From NCBI GenBank assembly GCA_035539135.1, contig DATLJD010000014.1, forward strand, positions 186,001-250,000: a stretch of DNA of 64,000 nt, in the 5' to 3' direction. Positions 45,430-55,311 of this stretch are shown piece by piece; the stretch's first letter is position 1, and every line of letters starts with the position of its first letter. The notes under the pieces were generated by a model. The model saw only the letters and a list, made by a program, of their open reading frames with translations, searched no databases and was not told the origin of the DNA. Origin of the DNA: JABFWF01 sp035539135. Its GTDB lineage: Bacteria > Pseudomonadota > Gammaproteobacteria > Xanthomonadales > Xanthomonadaceae. The position numbers and the translations under genes were made by a program.

Positions 45430-46722
45430 ATGCCCGCAGTCCAGAGCTACTACCGCGCGACCGCACCCGTCCTGGAATTCGGGCCGCCGCTGCGCGGACG
45501 AAACGACGCGCGGATCTGCGTCGTGGGCGGGGGATTCGCCGGCCTCAACACGGCGCTCGGGCTGGCCGAGCGCGGCGTCCGCGACGTGGTCCTGCTGGAG
45601 GCCGAACAGGTCGGCTTCGGCGCGTCGGGGCGCAACGGCGGCTTCGTCTTCGGCGGATTCTCGCGCGGCGAGGACGCGCTGCTGCGCGAACTCGGCCCGC
45701 AACGCGCGCGCGCGCTCTACGCGGGCACCACCGACGCGGTGGAATGCATCCGTCGCCGCATCGACCGCTACGCGATCGCCTGCGAGCGCACCGAGGCGGG
45801 CGTGGTCTGGGCGAACTGGTTCCGCGATCCGGAGGTGCTGCGCGCGCGCCAGCGCCTGCTCGCCGACCACTACGGGGTCGACTGGCAGTGGCTGCCGCAG
45901 GACGCGTTGCGCGAGCGGATCCGCAGCGCGCGCTACCACGACGGCCTGTTCGAACCGCAGGCCTTCCACTTCCACCCGCTCCGCTACGCGCAGGGCATCG
46001 CGGCGGCGGCGGCGGGGCAGGGGGTGGCGGTGCACGAACGCTCGCCCGCGATCGCGCTGGAGCGCGCGGGGTCGGGCTGGCGCGTGCGCACCCCGGAGGG
46101 CGCGGTGGAAGCGCAGTCAGTCGTGCTCGCCTGCGGCGGCTATCTCGCCGGGCTGCGGCGCGACGTCGACGCGGGCGTGCTGCCGATCGCGACCTATGTG
46201 ATGGTGACCGAACCGCTCGGCGCGCGCATGCGCGAGATCCTGGCGACCGGCGCCGCGGTCTACGACACCCGCTTCGCCTTCGACTACTACCGGCCGCTGC
46301 CGGACACGCGCCTGCTCTGGGGCGGGCGGATCTCGGTGCTCGATCGCTCGCCGCGCGCGGTGGAGCGGCTGCTGTATCGCGACCTGCTCAAGGTCTTCCC
46401 GCAGCTCGGTGGCGTGCGCATCGACCATGCCTGGTCGGGGCTGATGAGCTACGCCCGCCACCAGATGCCGGAACTCGGCGAGATCGCGCCGGACCTGTGG
46501 CTGGCGCAGGCCTTCGGCGGTCACGGCGTCGCACCGACGACCTTCGCCGGCGAGCTGGTGGCTTCCGCGATTGCCGATGGCGACACGCGCTGGCGCGAGC
46601 TGTCGGACTACGGCCTGGTGTCCGCGTTCAAGCCCGCCGGCTTCGTCGCCGCCCAGCTCGGCTACTGGTGGGCCGAGTTCAAGGACGCGTGGAAGGACGC
46701 GCGCGAGCGGCACGGGGGCTGA
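45430..46722 (+). CDS. FAD-dependent amine oxidase (gamma-glutamylputrescine oxidase-like)
   Basis: DAO-family flavoenzyme oxidising an amine or N-substituted amino acid. The 430-residue product has the dinucleotide motif CVVGGGFAGLNTALGL (about 32-47), GFGASGRNGGF contacting the flavin, and a late GYLA...YVMVTEPLG and DYYRPLPDTRLLWGGR typical of PuuB/YobN-type enzymes. N-terminal YYRATA is also like PuuB. No puuA, puuC or puuD is nearby, so the substrate is uncertain; the putrescine-making aguAB lie 10 kb away. It converges on fadA with a terminator between. Confidence 0.83.
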   Translation: MPAVQSYYRATAPVLEFGPPLRGRNDARICVVGGGFAGLNTALGLAERGVRDVVLLEAEQVGFGASGRNGGFVFGGFSRGEDALLRELGPQRARALYAGTTDAVECIRRRIDRYAIACERTEAGVVWANWFRDPEVLRARQRLLADHYGVDWQWLPQDALRERIRSARYHDGLFEPQAFHFHPLRYAQGIAAAAAGQGVAVHERSPAIALERAGSGWRVRTPEGAVEAQSVVLACGGYLAGLRRDVDAGVLPIATYVMVTEPLGARMREILATGAAVYDTRFAFDYYRPLPDTRLLWGGRISVLDRSPRAVERLLYRDLLKVFPQLGGVRIDHAWSGLMSYARHQMPELGEIAPDLWLAQAFGGHGVAPTTFAGELVASAIADGDTRWRELSDYGLVSAFKPAGFVAAQLGYWWAEFKDAWKDARERHGG

Positions 46723-46729
46723 CGGAAGA

Positions 46730-46750
46730 ACGGCGCCACGCAGGCGCCGT
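46730..46750. terminator. Bidirectional terminator between the amine oxidase and fadA
   Basis: Perfect 8-bp stem ACGGCGCC/GGCGCCGT with an ACGCA loop between convergent stops at 46722 and 46778. CCTTCGTC follows on the plus strand and TTCTTCC on the minus strand. Confidence 0.7.
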
Positions 46751-46777
46751 CCTTCGTCGCATTCCGGGCGGGGCCGG

Positions 46778-47986
46778 CTACAGCGCCTCGAAGATCCCGG
46801 CCGCGCCCATGCCGGTGCCGATGCACATCGTCACCATGCCGTACTTCTGCCGGCGCCGGCGCAGGCCGTGGACGATCGTCGCCGTGCGCACCGCGCCGGT
46901 CGCGCCGAGCGGATGGCCGAGCGCGATGGCGCCGCCCAGCGGGTTGACCTTGTCCGGGTCGAGTTCGCTGTCGCGGATCACCGCCAGCGCCTGCGCGGCG
47001 AAGGCCTCGTTGAGCTCGATCCAGTCGAGCTGGTCCTTGGTGAGTCCCGCCTGCTTCAGCGCCTTCGGGATCGCCGCGATCGGACCGATGCCCATCACCT
47101 CCGGCCGCACGCCGGCGACCGAGAAGCTGACGAAACGCGCCAGCGGGGTCAGCCCGTAGTCCTTGATCGCCTGCTCGGACGCGAGCAGCACCGCGCCCGC
47201 GCCGTCCGACATCTGCGAGCTGTTGCCGGCGGTCACGCTGCCGCCGAACTGCGCGTTGCGGAACACCGGCCTGAGCTTCGCGAGGCCCTCGGGCGAGGTA
47301 TCGGGGCGCGGGCCCTCGTCGGTGTCCACCAGGGTCTTCTTCAGCCGGATCGTGTTGCCGGCGAGGTCGGGCAGGTGGGCGACGACCTCGAACGGGCTGA
47401 TCTCGTCGCGGAACTCGCCGGCCTGGATCGCCGCCAGCGCCTTGCGGTGCGAGGCCAGCGCGAACGCGTCCTGGTCCTCGCGCGAGACCTTCCATTCCTC
47501 GGCGACCTTCTCGGCGGTGATGCCCATGCCGTAGGCGATCGCGACGTTCTCGTCGCGGGCGAACACCTGCGGGCTGAGCGCGACCTTGTTGCCCATCATC
47601 GGCACCATCGACATCGACTCGGTCCCGCCGGCGAGCACCAGGTCGGCGTTGCCGAGGCGGATCTGGTCGGCGGCCAGCGCGACCGCCTGCAGGCCGGAGG
47701 AGCAGAAGCGGTTGATGGTCTGCGCGGCGATCGTGTTCGGCAGGCCGGCCAGCAGCACGCCGATGCGCGCCACGTTCATGCCCTGCTCGGCCTCGGGCAT
47801 CGCGCAGCCGATCACCGCGTCCTCGATGCGGGTCGGGTCGATCCCCGGCGCCTGCGCGACCACGCTGCGCAGCGCGTGCGCCAGCAGCTCGTCGGGGCGG
47901 GTGTTGCGGAACACGCCGCGCGGCGCCTTGCCGACCGGGGTGCGGGTGGCGGCGACGATGTAGGCGTCCTGGATTTGCTTCGTCAT
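46778..47986 (-). CDS. fadA: Acetyl-CoA C-acyltransferase (3-ketoacyl-CoA thiolase)
   Basis: Last step of fatty acid beta-oxidation: thiolytic release of acetyl-CoA. The 402-residue product has active-site cysteine C95 (NRFCSSGLQ), the GHPLGATGA histidine loop and the second cysteine in MCIGTGMGAAGIFEAL. The start MTKQIQDAYIVAATRTPVGKA is standard. It follows fadB/N by 53 bases in the same direction, so the two form the multifunctional beta-oxidation complex. Confidence 0.94.
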   Translation of the reverse strand: MTKQIQDAYIVAATRTPVGKAPRGVFRNTRPDELLAHALRSVVAQAPGIDPTRIEDAVIGCAMPEAEQGMNVARIGVLLAGLPNTIAAQTINRFCSSGLQAVALAADQIRLGNADLVLAGGTESMSMVPMMGNKVALSPQVFARDENVAIAYGMGITAEKVAEEWKVSREDQDAFALASHRKALAAIQAGEFRDEISPFEVVAHLPDLAGNTIRLKKTLVDTDEGPRPDTSPEGLAKLRPVFRNAQFGGSVTAGNSSQMSDGAGAVLLASEQAIKDYGLTPLARFVSFSVAGVRPEVMGIGPIAAIPKALKQAGLTKDQLDWIELNEAFAAQALAVIRDSELDPDKVNPLGGAIALGHPLGATGAVRTATIVHGLRRRRQKYGMVTMCIGTGMGAAGIFEAL

Positions 47987-48039
47987 GGTGTAGTTCCTGC
48001 TCTGGCGCCGGTCAGGCGCGCTTCGATTCGGCCCGGGAC

Positions 48040-50415
48040 TCAGTTCCGCAGGGGTTTGCCGGTCTTGAGCATGTGCGCGATCCGCTCCTGGGTCTTGGGC
48101 ATCTGCGCCAGCGCGACGAAGTGCTCGCGCTCCAGGCGCAACAGCCAGTCCTCGTCGACGATCGCACCGCGGTCGACCTCGCCGCCACAGATCACGGTGG
48201 CGATGCGCGAGGCGATCTCGTAGTCGTGCGACGAGATGAAGCGGCCCTCGAGCATGTTGACCAGCATCATCTTGAAGGTCGCGATGCCCACGTCGCCGGC
48301 GACCTGCACCCGGCGGGCGGGCAGGGGCGGGCGGTAGCCTCCCTCGGCGAGCGCGCGCGCATTGGCCTTGGCCACGTGCAGCAGTTCGTGCGCATTGAAC
48401 ACGACCGGGTCGCTGTCGCGCGCCAGCTTCAGGTGCTTCGCCTCCAGCGCGGACGTCGATACCTTTGCCATCGCCACGCTCTCGAACGCGGTCTTGAGCT
48501 GGGCGAACACATCGCCGCCCGGGCCGGCCGCTTCGGAAGCGCGCACCGCGAATTCCTTCAGGCCGCCGCCTGCCGGCAGCAGGCCGACGCCGGCCTCGAC
48601 CAGGCCAACGTAGCTCTCCAGTCCGAACACCGTGCGCGCCGCGTGCATCTGGAACTCGCAGCCGCCACCGAGCGCGAGCCCGCGCACCGCCGCGACCACT
48701 GGCACCAGCGCGTACTTGATGCGCTGGCTGGTGGCCTGGAAGTTGGCGACCATCGCCTCGAAGCCGGCCACGTTGCCCGCCTGCAGCAGGCCGAGCGCGC
48801 CTGCCAGGTCGGCGCCTGCGGAGAACGGTTCCTTCGGCTGCCAGATCACCAGGCCGCGGAAGTCGCGCTCGGCGATGCCGATCGCCTCCTGCAATCCGTC
48901 CAGCACCTGGTCGTTGACCGTGTGCAGCTTGGTCTTGAAGCCGACCACGGCGATGTCGTCGCCGTCGTCCGCCCACATCCGCACCCCGTCGTTCTCGAAC
49001 ACGGTGCGGCCGTGGCCGAACTTCTCGCCCAGCAGCGGGTCCGGGAAGCGCTGGCGCGCGTACACCGGGTTCTCCGAGCGCGGCACCGGCTTGTTACGCG
49101 CCGGGCTGTAGCTGCCGACGCTGCCGTGCACCTCGCTGCGGCCGTCGAACACCCAGTCGGGCAGCGGCGCGTCGCTCATCGCCTTGCCGGCGACGATGTC
49201 CTCGGCGATCCATTCGGCGACCTGCTTCCAGCCCGCCGCCTGCCAGGTCTCGAACGGACCGGTGGACCAGCCGTAGCCCCAGCGCATGGCGAAGTCCACG
49301 TCGCGGGCGGTGTCGGCGATGTCCTTCAGGTGGAAGGCGCTGTAGTGGAAGGTGTCGCGGAAGATCGACCACAGGAAGCGCGCCTGCGGATGCGCGCTGG
49401 CGCGCAGCGCGGCGAACTTCCTGGCCGGATCCTTCTCCTTGAGCAGGCCGGCGACCTCCGGGTCGAGCTCGCCGGCGAGCGGGCGGTAGTCCTGTTGCGC
49501 GAGGTCGAGCACCAGGATGTCCTTGCCGCGCTTGGTGTAGAAGCCCGCGCCCGTCTTTTGCCCGAGCGCGCCTTTCTCGACCAGCGCCGCCAGCCACTTC
49601 GGCGCCTGGAAGTAGCGGTGCCAGGGATCCTCCGGCAGGGTGTCGTGCATGGTCCGGATGACGTGGACCATGGTGTCCAGGCCGACCACGTCGGCGGTGC
49701 GGTAGGTCGCAGACTTGGGCCGGCCGATCGCCGGGCCGGTCAGCGCGTCGACGGTGTCGAAGCCGAGCCCGCACTCGGTGGTGTGGTGCATCGCCGCCAG
49801 CAGCGAGAACACGCCGATCCGGTTGCCGATGAAGTTCGGGGTGTCGCGCGCGATCACCACGCCCTTGCCCAAGGTGGTGGTGAGGAAGGCCTCCAGGCCG
49901 TCCAGCACCGCCTGGTCGGTGTGCCTGGACGGAATGAGTTCGGCCAGGTGCATGTAGCGCGGCGGGTTGAAGAAGTGCACGCCGCAGAAGCGGTGGCGCA
50001 GTTCCTCCGGCAGCACGTCGGCCAGCGCGTCGATGCCGAGGCCCGAGGTGTTGCTGGCCAGCACCGCGTGCGCCGGCACGAACCGCGCGATCCTGCGGTA
50101 CAGGTCCTGCTTCCAGTCCATCCGCTCGGCGATCGCCTCGATCACGAGATCGCAGCCGCGCAGCAGCTCCAGCCCGGTCTCGTAGTTGGCGGGCACGATC
50201 CGCTCGGCGAGCGCCTTGTCGGCGAGCGGGGCGGGGCTCAGCTTCGCCAGGTTGGCGATCGCCTTGTTGACGATGCCGTTGGGGTCGCCTTCCTTCGCGG
50301 GCAGGTCGAACAGCACCGTGTCCACGCCCGCGTTGGTCAGGTGGGCGGCGATCTGCGCGCCCATGACGCCGGCGCCGAGGACGGCGGCGCGGCGGACAAG
50401 CAGTTTCTGAGACAT
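48040..50415 (-). CDS. 3-hydroxyacyl-CoA dehydrogenase / enoyl-CoA hydratase, FadN-type
   Basis: Bifunctional beta-oxidation enzyme. The 791-residue product has the dehydrogenase first: Rossmann motif LGAGVMGAQIA (residues 13-23), a SNTSGL loop, GVHFFNPP. The enoyl-CoA hydratase-like part is second (SAGADLAGALGL, LALGGGCEFQMHAARTVFG, about residues 500-690). This domain order is that of Bacillus FadN, opposite to E. coli FadB. Together with fadA and the upstream TetR gene it forms a fatty-acid oxidation operon. The ATG at 50415 begins MSQKLLVRRAAVLGAG. Confidence 0.92.
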   Translation of the reverse strand: MSQKLLVRRAAVLGAGVMGAQIAAHLTNAGVDTVLFDLPAKEGDPNGIVNKAIANLAKLSPAPLADKALAERIVPANYETGLELLRGCDLVIEAIAERMDWKQDLYRRIARFVPAHAVLASNTSGLGIDALADVLPEELRHRFCGVHFFNPPRYMHLAELIPSRHTDQAVLDGLEAFLTTTLGKGVVIARDTPNFIGNRIGVFSLLAAMHHTTECGLGFDTVDALTGPAIGRPKSATYRTADVVGLDTMVHVIRTMHDTLPEDPWHRYFQAPKWLAALVEKGALGQKTGAGFYTKRGKDILVLDLAQQDYRPLAGELDPEVAGLLKEKDPARKFAALRASAHPQARFLWSIFRDTFHYSAFHLKDIADTARDVDFAMRWGYGWSTGPFETWQAAGWKQVAEWIAEDIVAGKAMSDAPLPDWVFDGRSEVHGSVGSYSPARNKPVPRSENPVYARQRFPDPLLGEKFGHGRTVFENDGVRMWADDGDDIAVVGFKTKLHTVNDQVLDGLQEAIGIAERDFRGLVIWQPKEPFSAGADLAGALGLLQAGNVAGFEAMVANFQATSQRIKYALVPVVAAVRGLALGGGCEFQMHAARTVFGLESYVGLVEAGVGLLPAGGGLKEFAVRASEAAGPGGDVFAQLKTAFESVAMAKVSTSALEAKHLKLARDSDPVVFNAHELLHVAKANARALAEGGYRPPLPARRVQVAGDVGIATFKMMLVNMLEGRFISSHDYEIASRIATVICGGEVDRGAIVDEDWLLRLEREHFVALAQMPKTQERIAHMLKTGKPLRN

Positions 50416-50461
50416 GGGGTGTAAGTCCTTGAAATTCTGAAAGAAGTGCCCGGGAAGGGCC

Positions 50462-51082
50462 TTACGACTGGAAACCGGCCGCGGCGAACCGGATCAGCTC
50501 CCGCGCCGCCCGCGCCCGGTGGGCGGCCTCGCTGCTGCCCGCGGGCCGCTTGATCAGGCCGAAGTCGGCCATCGCGTAGGTCAGCGCGCCGGCGAGGAAG
50601 TCCAGCCGCCAGTACAGCTCCTCCTTGCTCAGCTGCGGCAGGCAGGCGGCGATCGCCCGGGCGAAGTCGCGCAGCACGTGCCCGTACTGGTCGGACAGGA
50701 ACTTGCGCAGGCTGTCGTTCTTCTCGGCGTAGGCGCGGGCGATCACGCGGATGAAGGCGCCGCCGCCGTGGCGGTCCTGGGCCATCGCCAGCGCAGGTTC
50801 GACGAACGCGGCAAGGATGGGCTCGAGCTCGCCCGGATGCTCGGCCATCGCGGCCTTGAGCGCGGCCAGGCGGCGCGCGCTCATCTCGTCCATGCGCCGG
50901 CGGAAGACCTCGTTGACGAGGTTTTCCTTGCTGCCGAAGTGGTAGTTCACGGCGGCGATGTTGACATCGGCGCGGCTGGTGACCTGGCGCAGCGAGGTGC
51001 CGGCAAAGCCGTGCTGGGCGAACAGCTCCTCGGCGGCGCCGAGGATGCGATCCTTGGTGGAGAAGGGGGCGGAAGCCGGCAT
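50462..51082 (-). CDS. TetR-family regulator, PsrA-like
   Basis: Probable fatty acyl-CoA-responsive repressor of the downstream fad genes. The 206-residue product has an N-terminal HTH (RILGAAEELFAQHGFAGTSLRQVTSRADVNIAAVNYHFGSKENL) that closely resembles PsrA of Pseudomonas (the SLR, AVNYHFGSK pattern), followed by an all-helical ligand domain ending at residue 206. A PsrA-type operator lies upstream at 51098-51111, so it probably represses itself and the operon. The ATG at 51082 is preferred to a TTG at 51100. The fadB/N gene begins 46 bases after its stop. Confidence 0.86.
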   Translation of the reverse strand: MPASAPFSTKDRILGAAEELFAQHGFAGTSLRQVTSRADVNIAAVNYHFGSKENLVNEVFRRRMDEMSARRLAALKAAMAEHPGELEPILAAFVEPALAMAQDRHGGGAFIRVIARAYAEKNDSLRKFLSDQYGHVLRDFARAIAACLPQLSKEELYWRLDFLAGALTYAMADFGLIKRPAGSSEAAHRARAARELIRFAAAGFQS

Positions 51083-51097
51083 CGAACGGGGCCTGAT

Positions 51098-51111
51098 CAA
51101 ACGTTTGTTTG
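51098..51111. promoter_or_regulatory. PsrA-type operator
   Basis: CAAAC (51098-51102), four bases, GTTTG (51107-51111): an exact match to the published PsrA pattern (G/C)AAAC(N2-4)GTTTG(/C). The core CAAACGTTTG is itself a 10-bp palindrome. It lies 15 bases upstream of the TetR gene start. Confidence 0.7.
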
Positions 51112-51183
51112 GATGCTAGGCCTGCCGGCGGCGATCGTCAAACCGGTCGGCGCGGAGTCATGCAGTCCCCCCGCGCGATCCGC

Positions 51184-51189
51184 TAGAAT
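51184..51189 (+). promoter_or_regulatory. -10-like TAGAAT of the ndk region
   Basis: TAGAAT, followed 20 bases later by the terminator-like hairpin at 51209. A second -10-like TTATCCT occurs at 51237-51243, after the hairpin, and could be the main ndk promoter. Confidence 0.4.
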
Positions 51190-51208
51190 CACCGCAGCCA
51201 TATCGGCT

Positions 51209-51234
51209 AAACCCGCGTCCACACGCGGGTTTTT
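51209..51234 (+). terminator. Terminator-like hairpin in the ndk leader
   Basis: Perfect 10-bp stem AAACCCGCGT/ACGCGGGTTT, loop CCAC, then TT and further Ts. Between divergent genes there is no plus-strand gene for it to end, so it looks like an attenuator of, or short RNA before, ndk. Confidence 0.6.
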
Positions 51235-51293
51235 CTGTTATCCTCGGGCCTCGGGGCACCACACCCGCGACCCGCCTACCGGAGAAATTTCCC

Positions 51294-51719
51294 ATGGCGC
51301 TGGAGCGCACCCTGTCGATCGTCAAGCCCGATGCCGTCGCCAAGAACGTCATCGGCGAGATCTATTCGCGTTTCGAAAAGGCCGGCCTCAAGGTTGTCGC
51401 CGCGAAGATGAAGCACCTCTCCAGGCAAGAAGCCGAAGGCTTCTACGCCGTGCACCGCGAGCGGCCGTTCTTCAAGGCGCTGGTCGAGTTCATGATTTCG
51501 GGCCCGGTGATGATCCAGGTGCTGGAAGGCGAGGGCGCGGTGCTCAAGAACCGCGAGCTGATGGGCGCGACCAACCCGAAGGAAGCGGCGGCCGGCACCA
51601 TCCGCGCCGACTTCGCCGATTCGATCGACGCCAACGCCGTGCACGGTTCCGACTCGCTGGAGAACGCGGCGATCGAGATCGCCTACTTCTTCCCGGCGAC
51701 CGACGTCTACGCCCGCTGA
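51294..51719 (+). CDS. ndk: Nucleoside-diphosphate kinase
   Basis: Balances nucleoside triphosphate pools by ping-pong phosphate transfer. The 141-residue product has active-site H117 in NAVHGSDSLENA at the canonical residue number, and the start MALERTLSIVKPDAVAKNVIGEI. A GGAGAAA site lies 9 bases before the ATG. It is followed by rlmN 10 bases on, the ndk-rlmN-pilF-rodZ order also found in E. coli and Pseudomonas. Confidence 0.97.
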   Translation: MALERTLSIVKPDAVAKNVIGEIYSRFEKAGLKVVAAKMKHLSRQEAEGFYAVHRERPFFKALVEFMISGPVMIQVLEGEGAVLKNRELMGATNPKEAAAGTIRADFADSIDANAVHGSDSLENAAIEIAYFFPATDVYAR

Positions 51720-51729
51720 TCGCCATCCA

Positions 51730-52948
<1,219 letters not shown>

Positions 52949-52962
<14 letters not shown>

Positions 52963-53779
52963 GGGGGGCTTGCCGGCCGCGGCGATCGCGTTGTCCGGCC
53001 TGGCGCTGCTGGCGTCCGCCTGCTCGCGCCTGACCTTCGTCAAGCCCAAGCTCGAGCGCGGCGAGTTCACCCAGGTCGCGCCCACCTACGAGGTGCACGA
53101 AACCGAGGCGGACCGGCGCCGGATGGCGGCCGCCCGGGCGGTCGCCGCGGCCCAGGTGCTGCTGCGGGCCGGCGACCTGGATGGCGCCGGGCGCCAGGCC
53201 CGCGCCGCCGCCGACGCCGATCCGACCCTGGCCGAGGCCCATACCCTGCTGGCGCTGGTCGCCAGCGGGCGCGGCGACAGCGCCCGTGCCGGCGATGAAT
53301 ACGCCAAGGCGATGCGGCTCGCGCCGGACCGCGGCGCCACCCTCAACAACTACGCCGCCTGGCTGTGCGCGAACGGGCGCGCGGCGGAATCGTTGCCGTT
53401 CTTCGACCGTGCCGTGGCCGACCCGCACTACGCGACCCCGGCGGCGGCCCTGGCCAATGCCGGCGCCTGCGCGCTGACCGCCGGCCAGCCCGGACGGGCC
53501 GATCGCGACCTGCGGCGCGCGCTCGAACTCGACCCCGACAACGCGGTCGCGCTCGCATCGCTGGCGCAAAGCGAATATCGTGCAGGGCGCTACTTCCAGG
53601 CGCGCGCCTTCTCCGAGCGCCGTCTCGCGGCTGCACCAGCGACGGCGGAAGTGCTGGAACTCGCGTCACAGATCGAGCAAAAGCTGGGCGACACGGCTGC
53701 GGCCGCTCGCTATGTTCAACGCTTGAAGGCGGAATTCCCCGCGTCGCGGGCGGTTCCCCCGGGGGATGCAGGGCAGTGA
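52949..53779 (+). CDS. pilF: Type IV pilus biogenesis lipoprotein PilF/PilW
   Basis: TPR lipoprotein that assembles or stabilises the PilQ secretin for type IV pili. The 276-residue product has a lipobox (LASAC, C25) and about six TPR helices pairs (for example LRAGDLDGAGRQARAAADADPTLAEAHTLLALV). It overlaps rlmN by 14 bases and rodZ by 4 bases, giving strong translational coupling. The start MPQRRGGL within rlmN is supported by the lipoprotein signal. Confidence 0.92.
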
Positions 53780-54591
53780 CTGATCAGGCGAACTGGATCG
53801 TGCCGGAAGGCGATCGCGGTTGCGGTCGTCGTCTCCGTCAGGCGCGCGAAGCCGCGGGTCTCACCCAGGCCGACGTGGCCGCGCGCCTGAAAATGCCGGT
53901 GCGGGTGGTGAACTCGCTCGAGGAGGAAGACTGGAGCCGCCTCGGCGCCCCGGTCTTCGTGCGCGGCCAGCTGCGCAGTTATTCGCGCCTGCTCGGCCTG
54001 ACCACCGCGCCGATGGTGGCCGCCGCCGGCGTCGCCACGGTCGAGCCGCCGGTGCTGACCCCGCGCACCTACACGCCGCCGATGCGGCGCTTCGCCGAAC
54101 AGGCCGCGCGGCGCCTGGTCTACATCGTCATCACCGCCGCGATCGCGGTACCGGTGTGGCTGGCCACCCGGCCGCACCTGGGCACCGTTGCCCGCGACGC
54201 CGCGCCGCTGGACGTGCCGGCGGTCGGCGACACCACCCCCGCGCACGCCGGCCCCGCGGCGCAGTCGCCGCGGCCGCTGGTGGCCTCGATCGCCGCGCTG
54301 CCGGCGGCGCCGGAAACGCAGGACGCGCCGACCCTCGCCCTGCGCCTGCACGGCGACAGCTGGGTGGAAGTGACCGGCCGCGACGGCACGGTGCTGGAGC
54401 AGGGCCTGCTGCACGCGGGCGCGCAACGCGCCTGGCCGGTCGACGACGTGGGCACGGTCGTGCTCGGCGACGCCACTGCCGTGGACGTGCTGCGCGAAGG
54501 CAAGCAGTTGGACCTCGCCGCGTTCCGGCGAGCGAACGTCGCGCGCTTTACGGTATCCTCTGACGGTTCCCTCGCGCCTGCCGCTGACTGA
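53776..54591 (+). CDS. rodZ: Cytoskeletal protein RodZ
   Basis: Links MreB filaments to the cell-wall elongation machinery. The 271-residue product starts with a GTG overlapping the pilF stop (GTGA). It has a cytoplasmic HTH domain (RRLRQAREAAGLTQADVAARLKMPVRVVNSLE, about 18-85), one membrane helix (about 114-130) and a periplasmic C-terminal domain DUF4115 (LRLHGDSWVEVTGRDGTVLEQGLL...). The order HTH-TM-DUF4115 is diagnostic. An 84-bp gap separates it from yfgM; no ispG or hisS is present. Confidence 0.94.
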   Translation: MTDQANWIVPEGDRGCGRRLRQAREAAGLTQADVAARLKMPVRVVNSLEEEDWSRLGAPVFVRGQLRSYSRLLGLTTAPMVAAAGVATVEPPVLTPRTYTPPMRRFAEQAARRLVYIVITAAIAVPVWLATRPHLGTVARDAAPLDVPAVGDTTPAHAGPAAQSPRPLVASIAALPAAPETQDAPTLALRLHGDSWVEVTGRDGTVLEQGLLHAGAQRAWPVDDVGTVVLGDATAVDVLREGKQLDLAAFRRANVARFTVSSDGSLAPAAD

Positions 54592-54675
54592 CCCCGTCGG
54601 CGATCCGCCCGGGTCGCGGGGGCTGTCCCTCCACCGTTTCCACCGGCCACGGCCGGTCACGAGGCAGCGCACGGC

Positions 54676-55311
54676 ATGGCAATCGACGACCTGCTCGACG
54701 AGCACGAACAAGGCGAACGCGTCCGCCAGTGGCTGCGCGACAACGGCGCGGGCCTGATCGGCGGCGTGCTGATCGGCCTGGCCGCGATCGGCGGCTGGCA
54801 GTGGTGGCAGAAGCAGCAGGCCCAGCAGCGCGTCGAGATCGCCGGCCGCTACGCCGCGGTCGGCCACAGCATCGACGCGAAGAAGCTTGACGAGGCGCAG
54901 GCGCAGGTCGCCAAACTGCCCCAGGGCGTGTACGCGGCGCTGGCCGCGCTGGACCTGGCCAAGGCCCAGCTCGAGGCCGGCAAGCGCGACGCCGCGATCG
55001 CCACCCTGCGCAACGCCAAGATCGAGGACCCGGCCCTGGCTGCGGTCGCCAACACCCGCCTGGCCCAGTTGCTGGTGGACGCGGGCAAGGCGCGCGATGC
55101 GCTCGCGCTGCTGCCGGCCGACAGCACCAACGCGGCGATCCAGCAGGTCCGCGGCGACGCGCTGTTCGCCCTCGGCCAAGCCGCGCAGGCGCGCGACGCC
55201 TACCAGAAGGCGCTGACCCACATGGACGTCGCCGCGCCGCAGCGCCGCCTGGTCGAACTCAAACTGTCCCAGGCCGGCGGCATGCCGGCCAAGCCCGAGG
55301 CCCGCTCCTGA
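54676..55311 (+). CDS. Ancillary SecYEG translocon subunit YfgM
   Basis: Single-pass inner-membrane TPR protein that links the translocon to periplasmic chaperones. The 211-residue product has MAIDDLLDEHEQGERVRQWLRDNGAGLIGG at the start, a membrane segment at about 25-43 followed by WWQKQQAQQ, then periplasmic TPRs. Its stop shares an A with the bamB start (TGATG), so the two are translationally coupled, as in E. coli. Confidence 0.92.
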   Translation: MAIDDLLDEHEQGERVRQWLRDNGAGLIGGVLIGLAAIGGWQWWQKQQAQQRVEIAGRYAAVGHSIDAKKLDEAQAQVAKLPQGVYAALAALDLAKAQLEAGKRDAAIATLRNAKIEDPALAAVANTRLAQLLVDAGKARDALALLPADSTNAAIQQVRGDALFALGQAAQARDAYQKALTHMDVAAPQRRLVELKLSQAGGMPAKPEARS

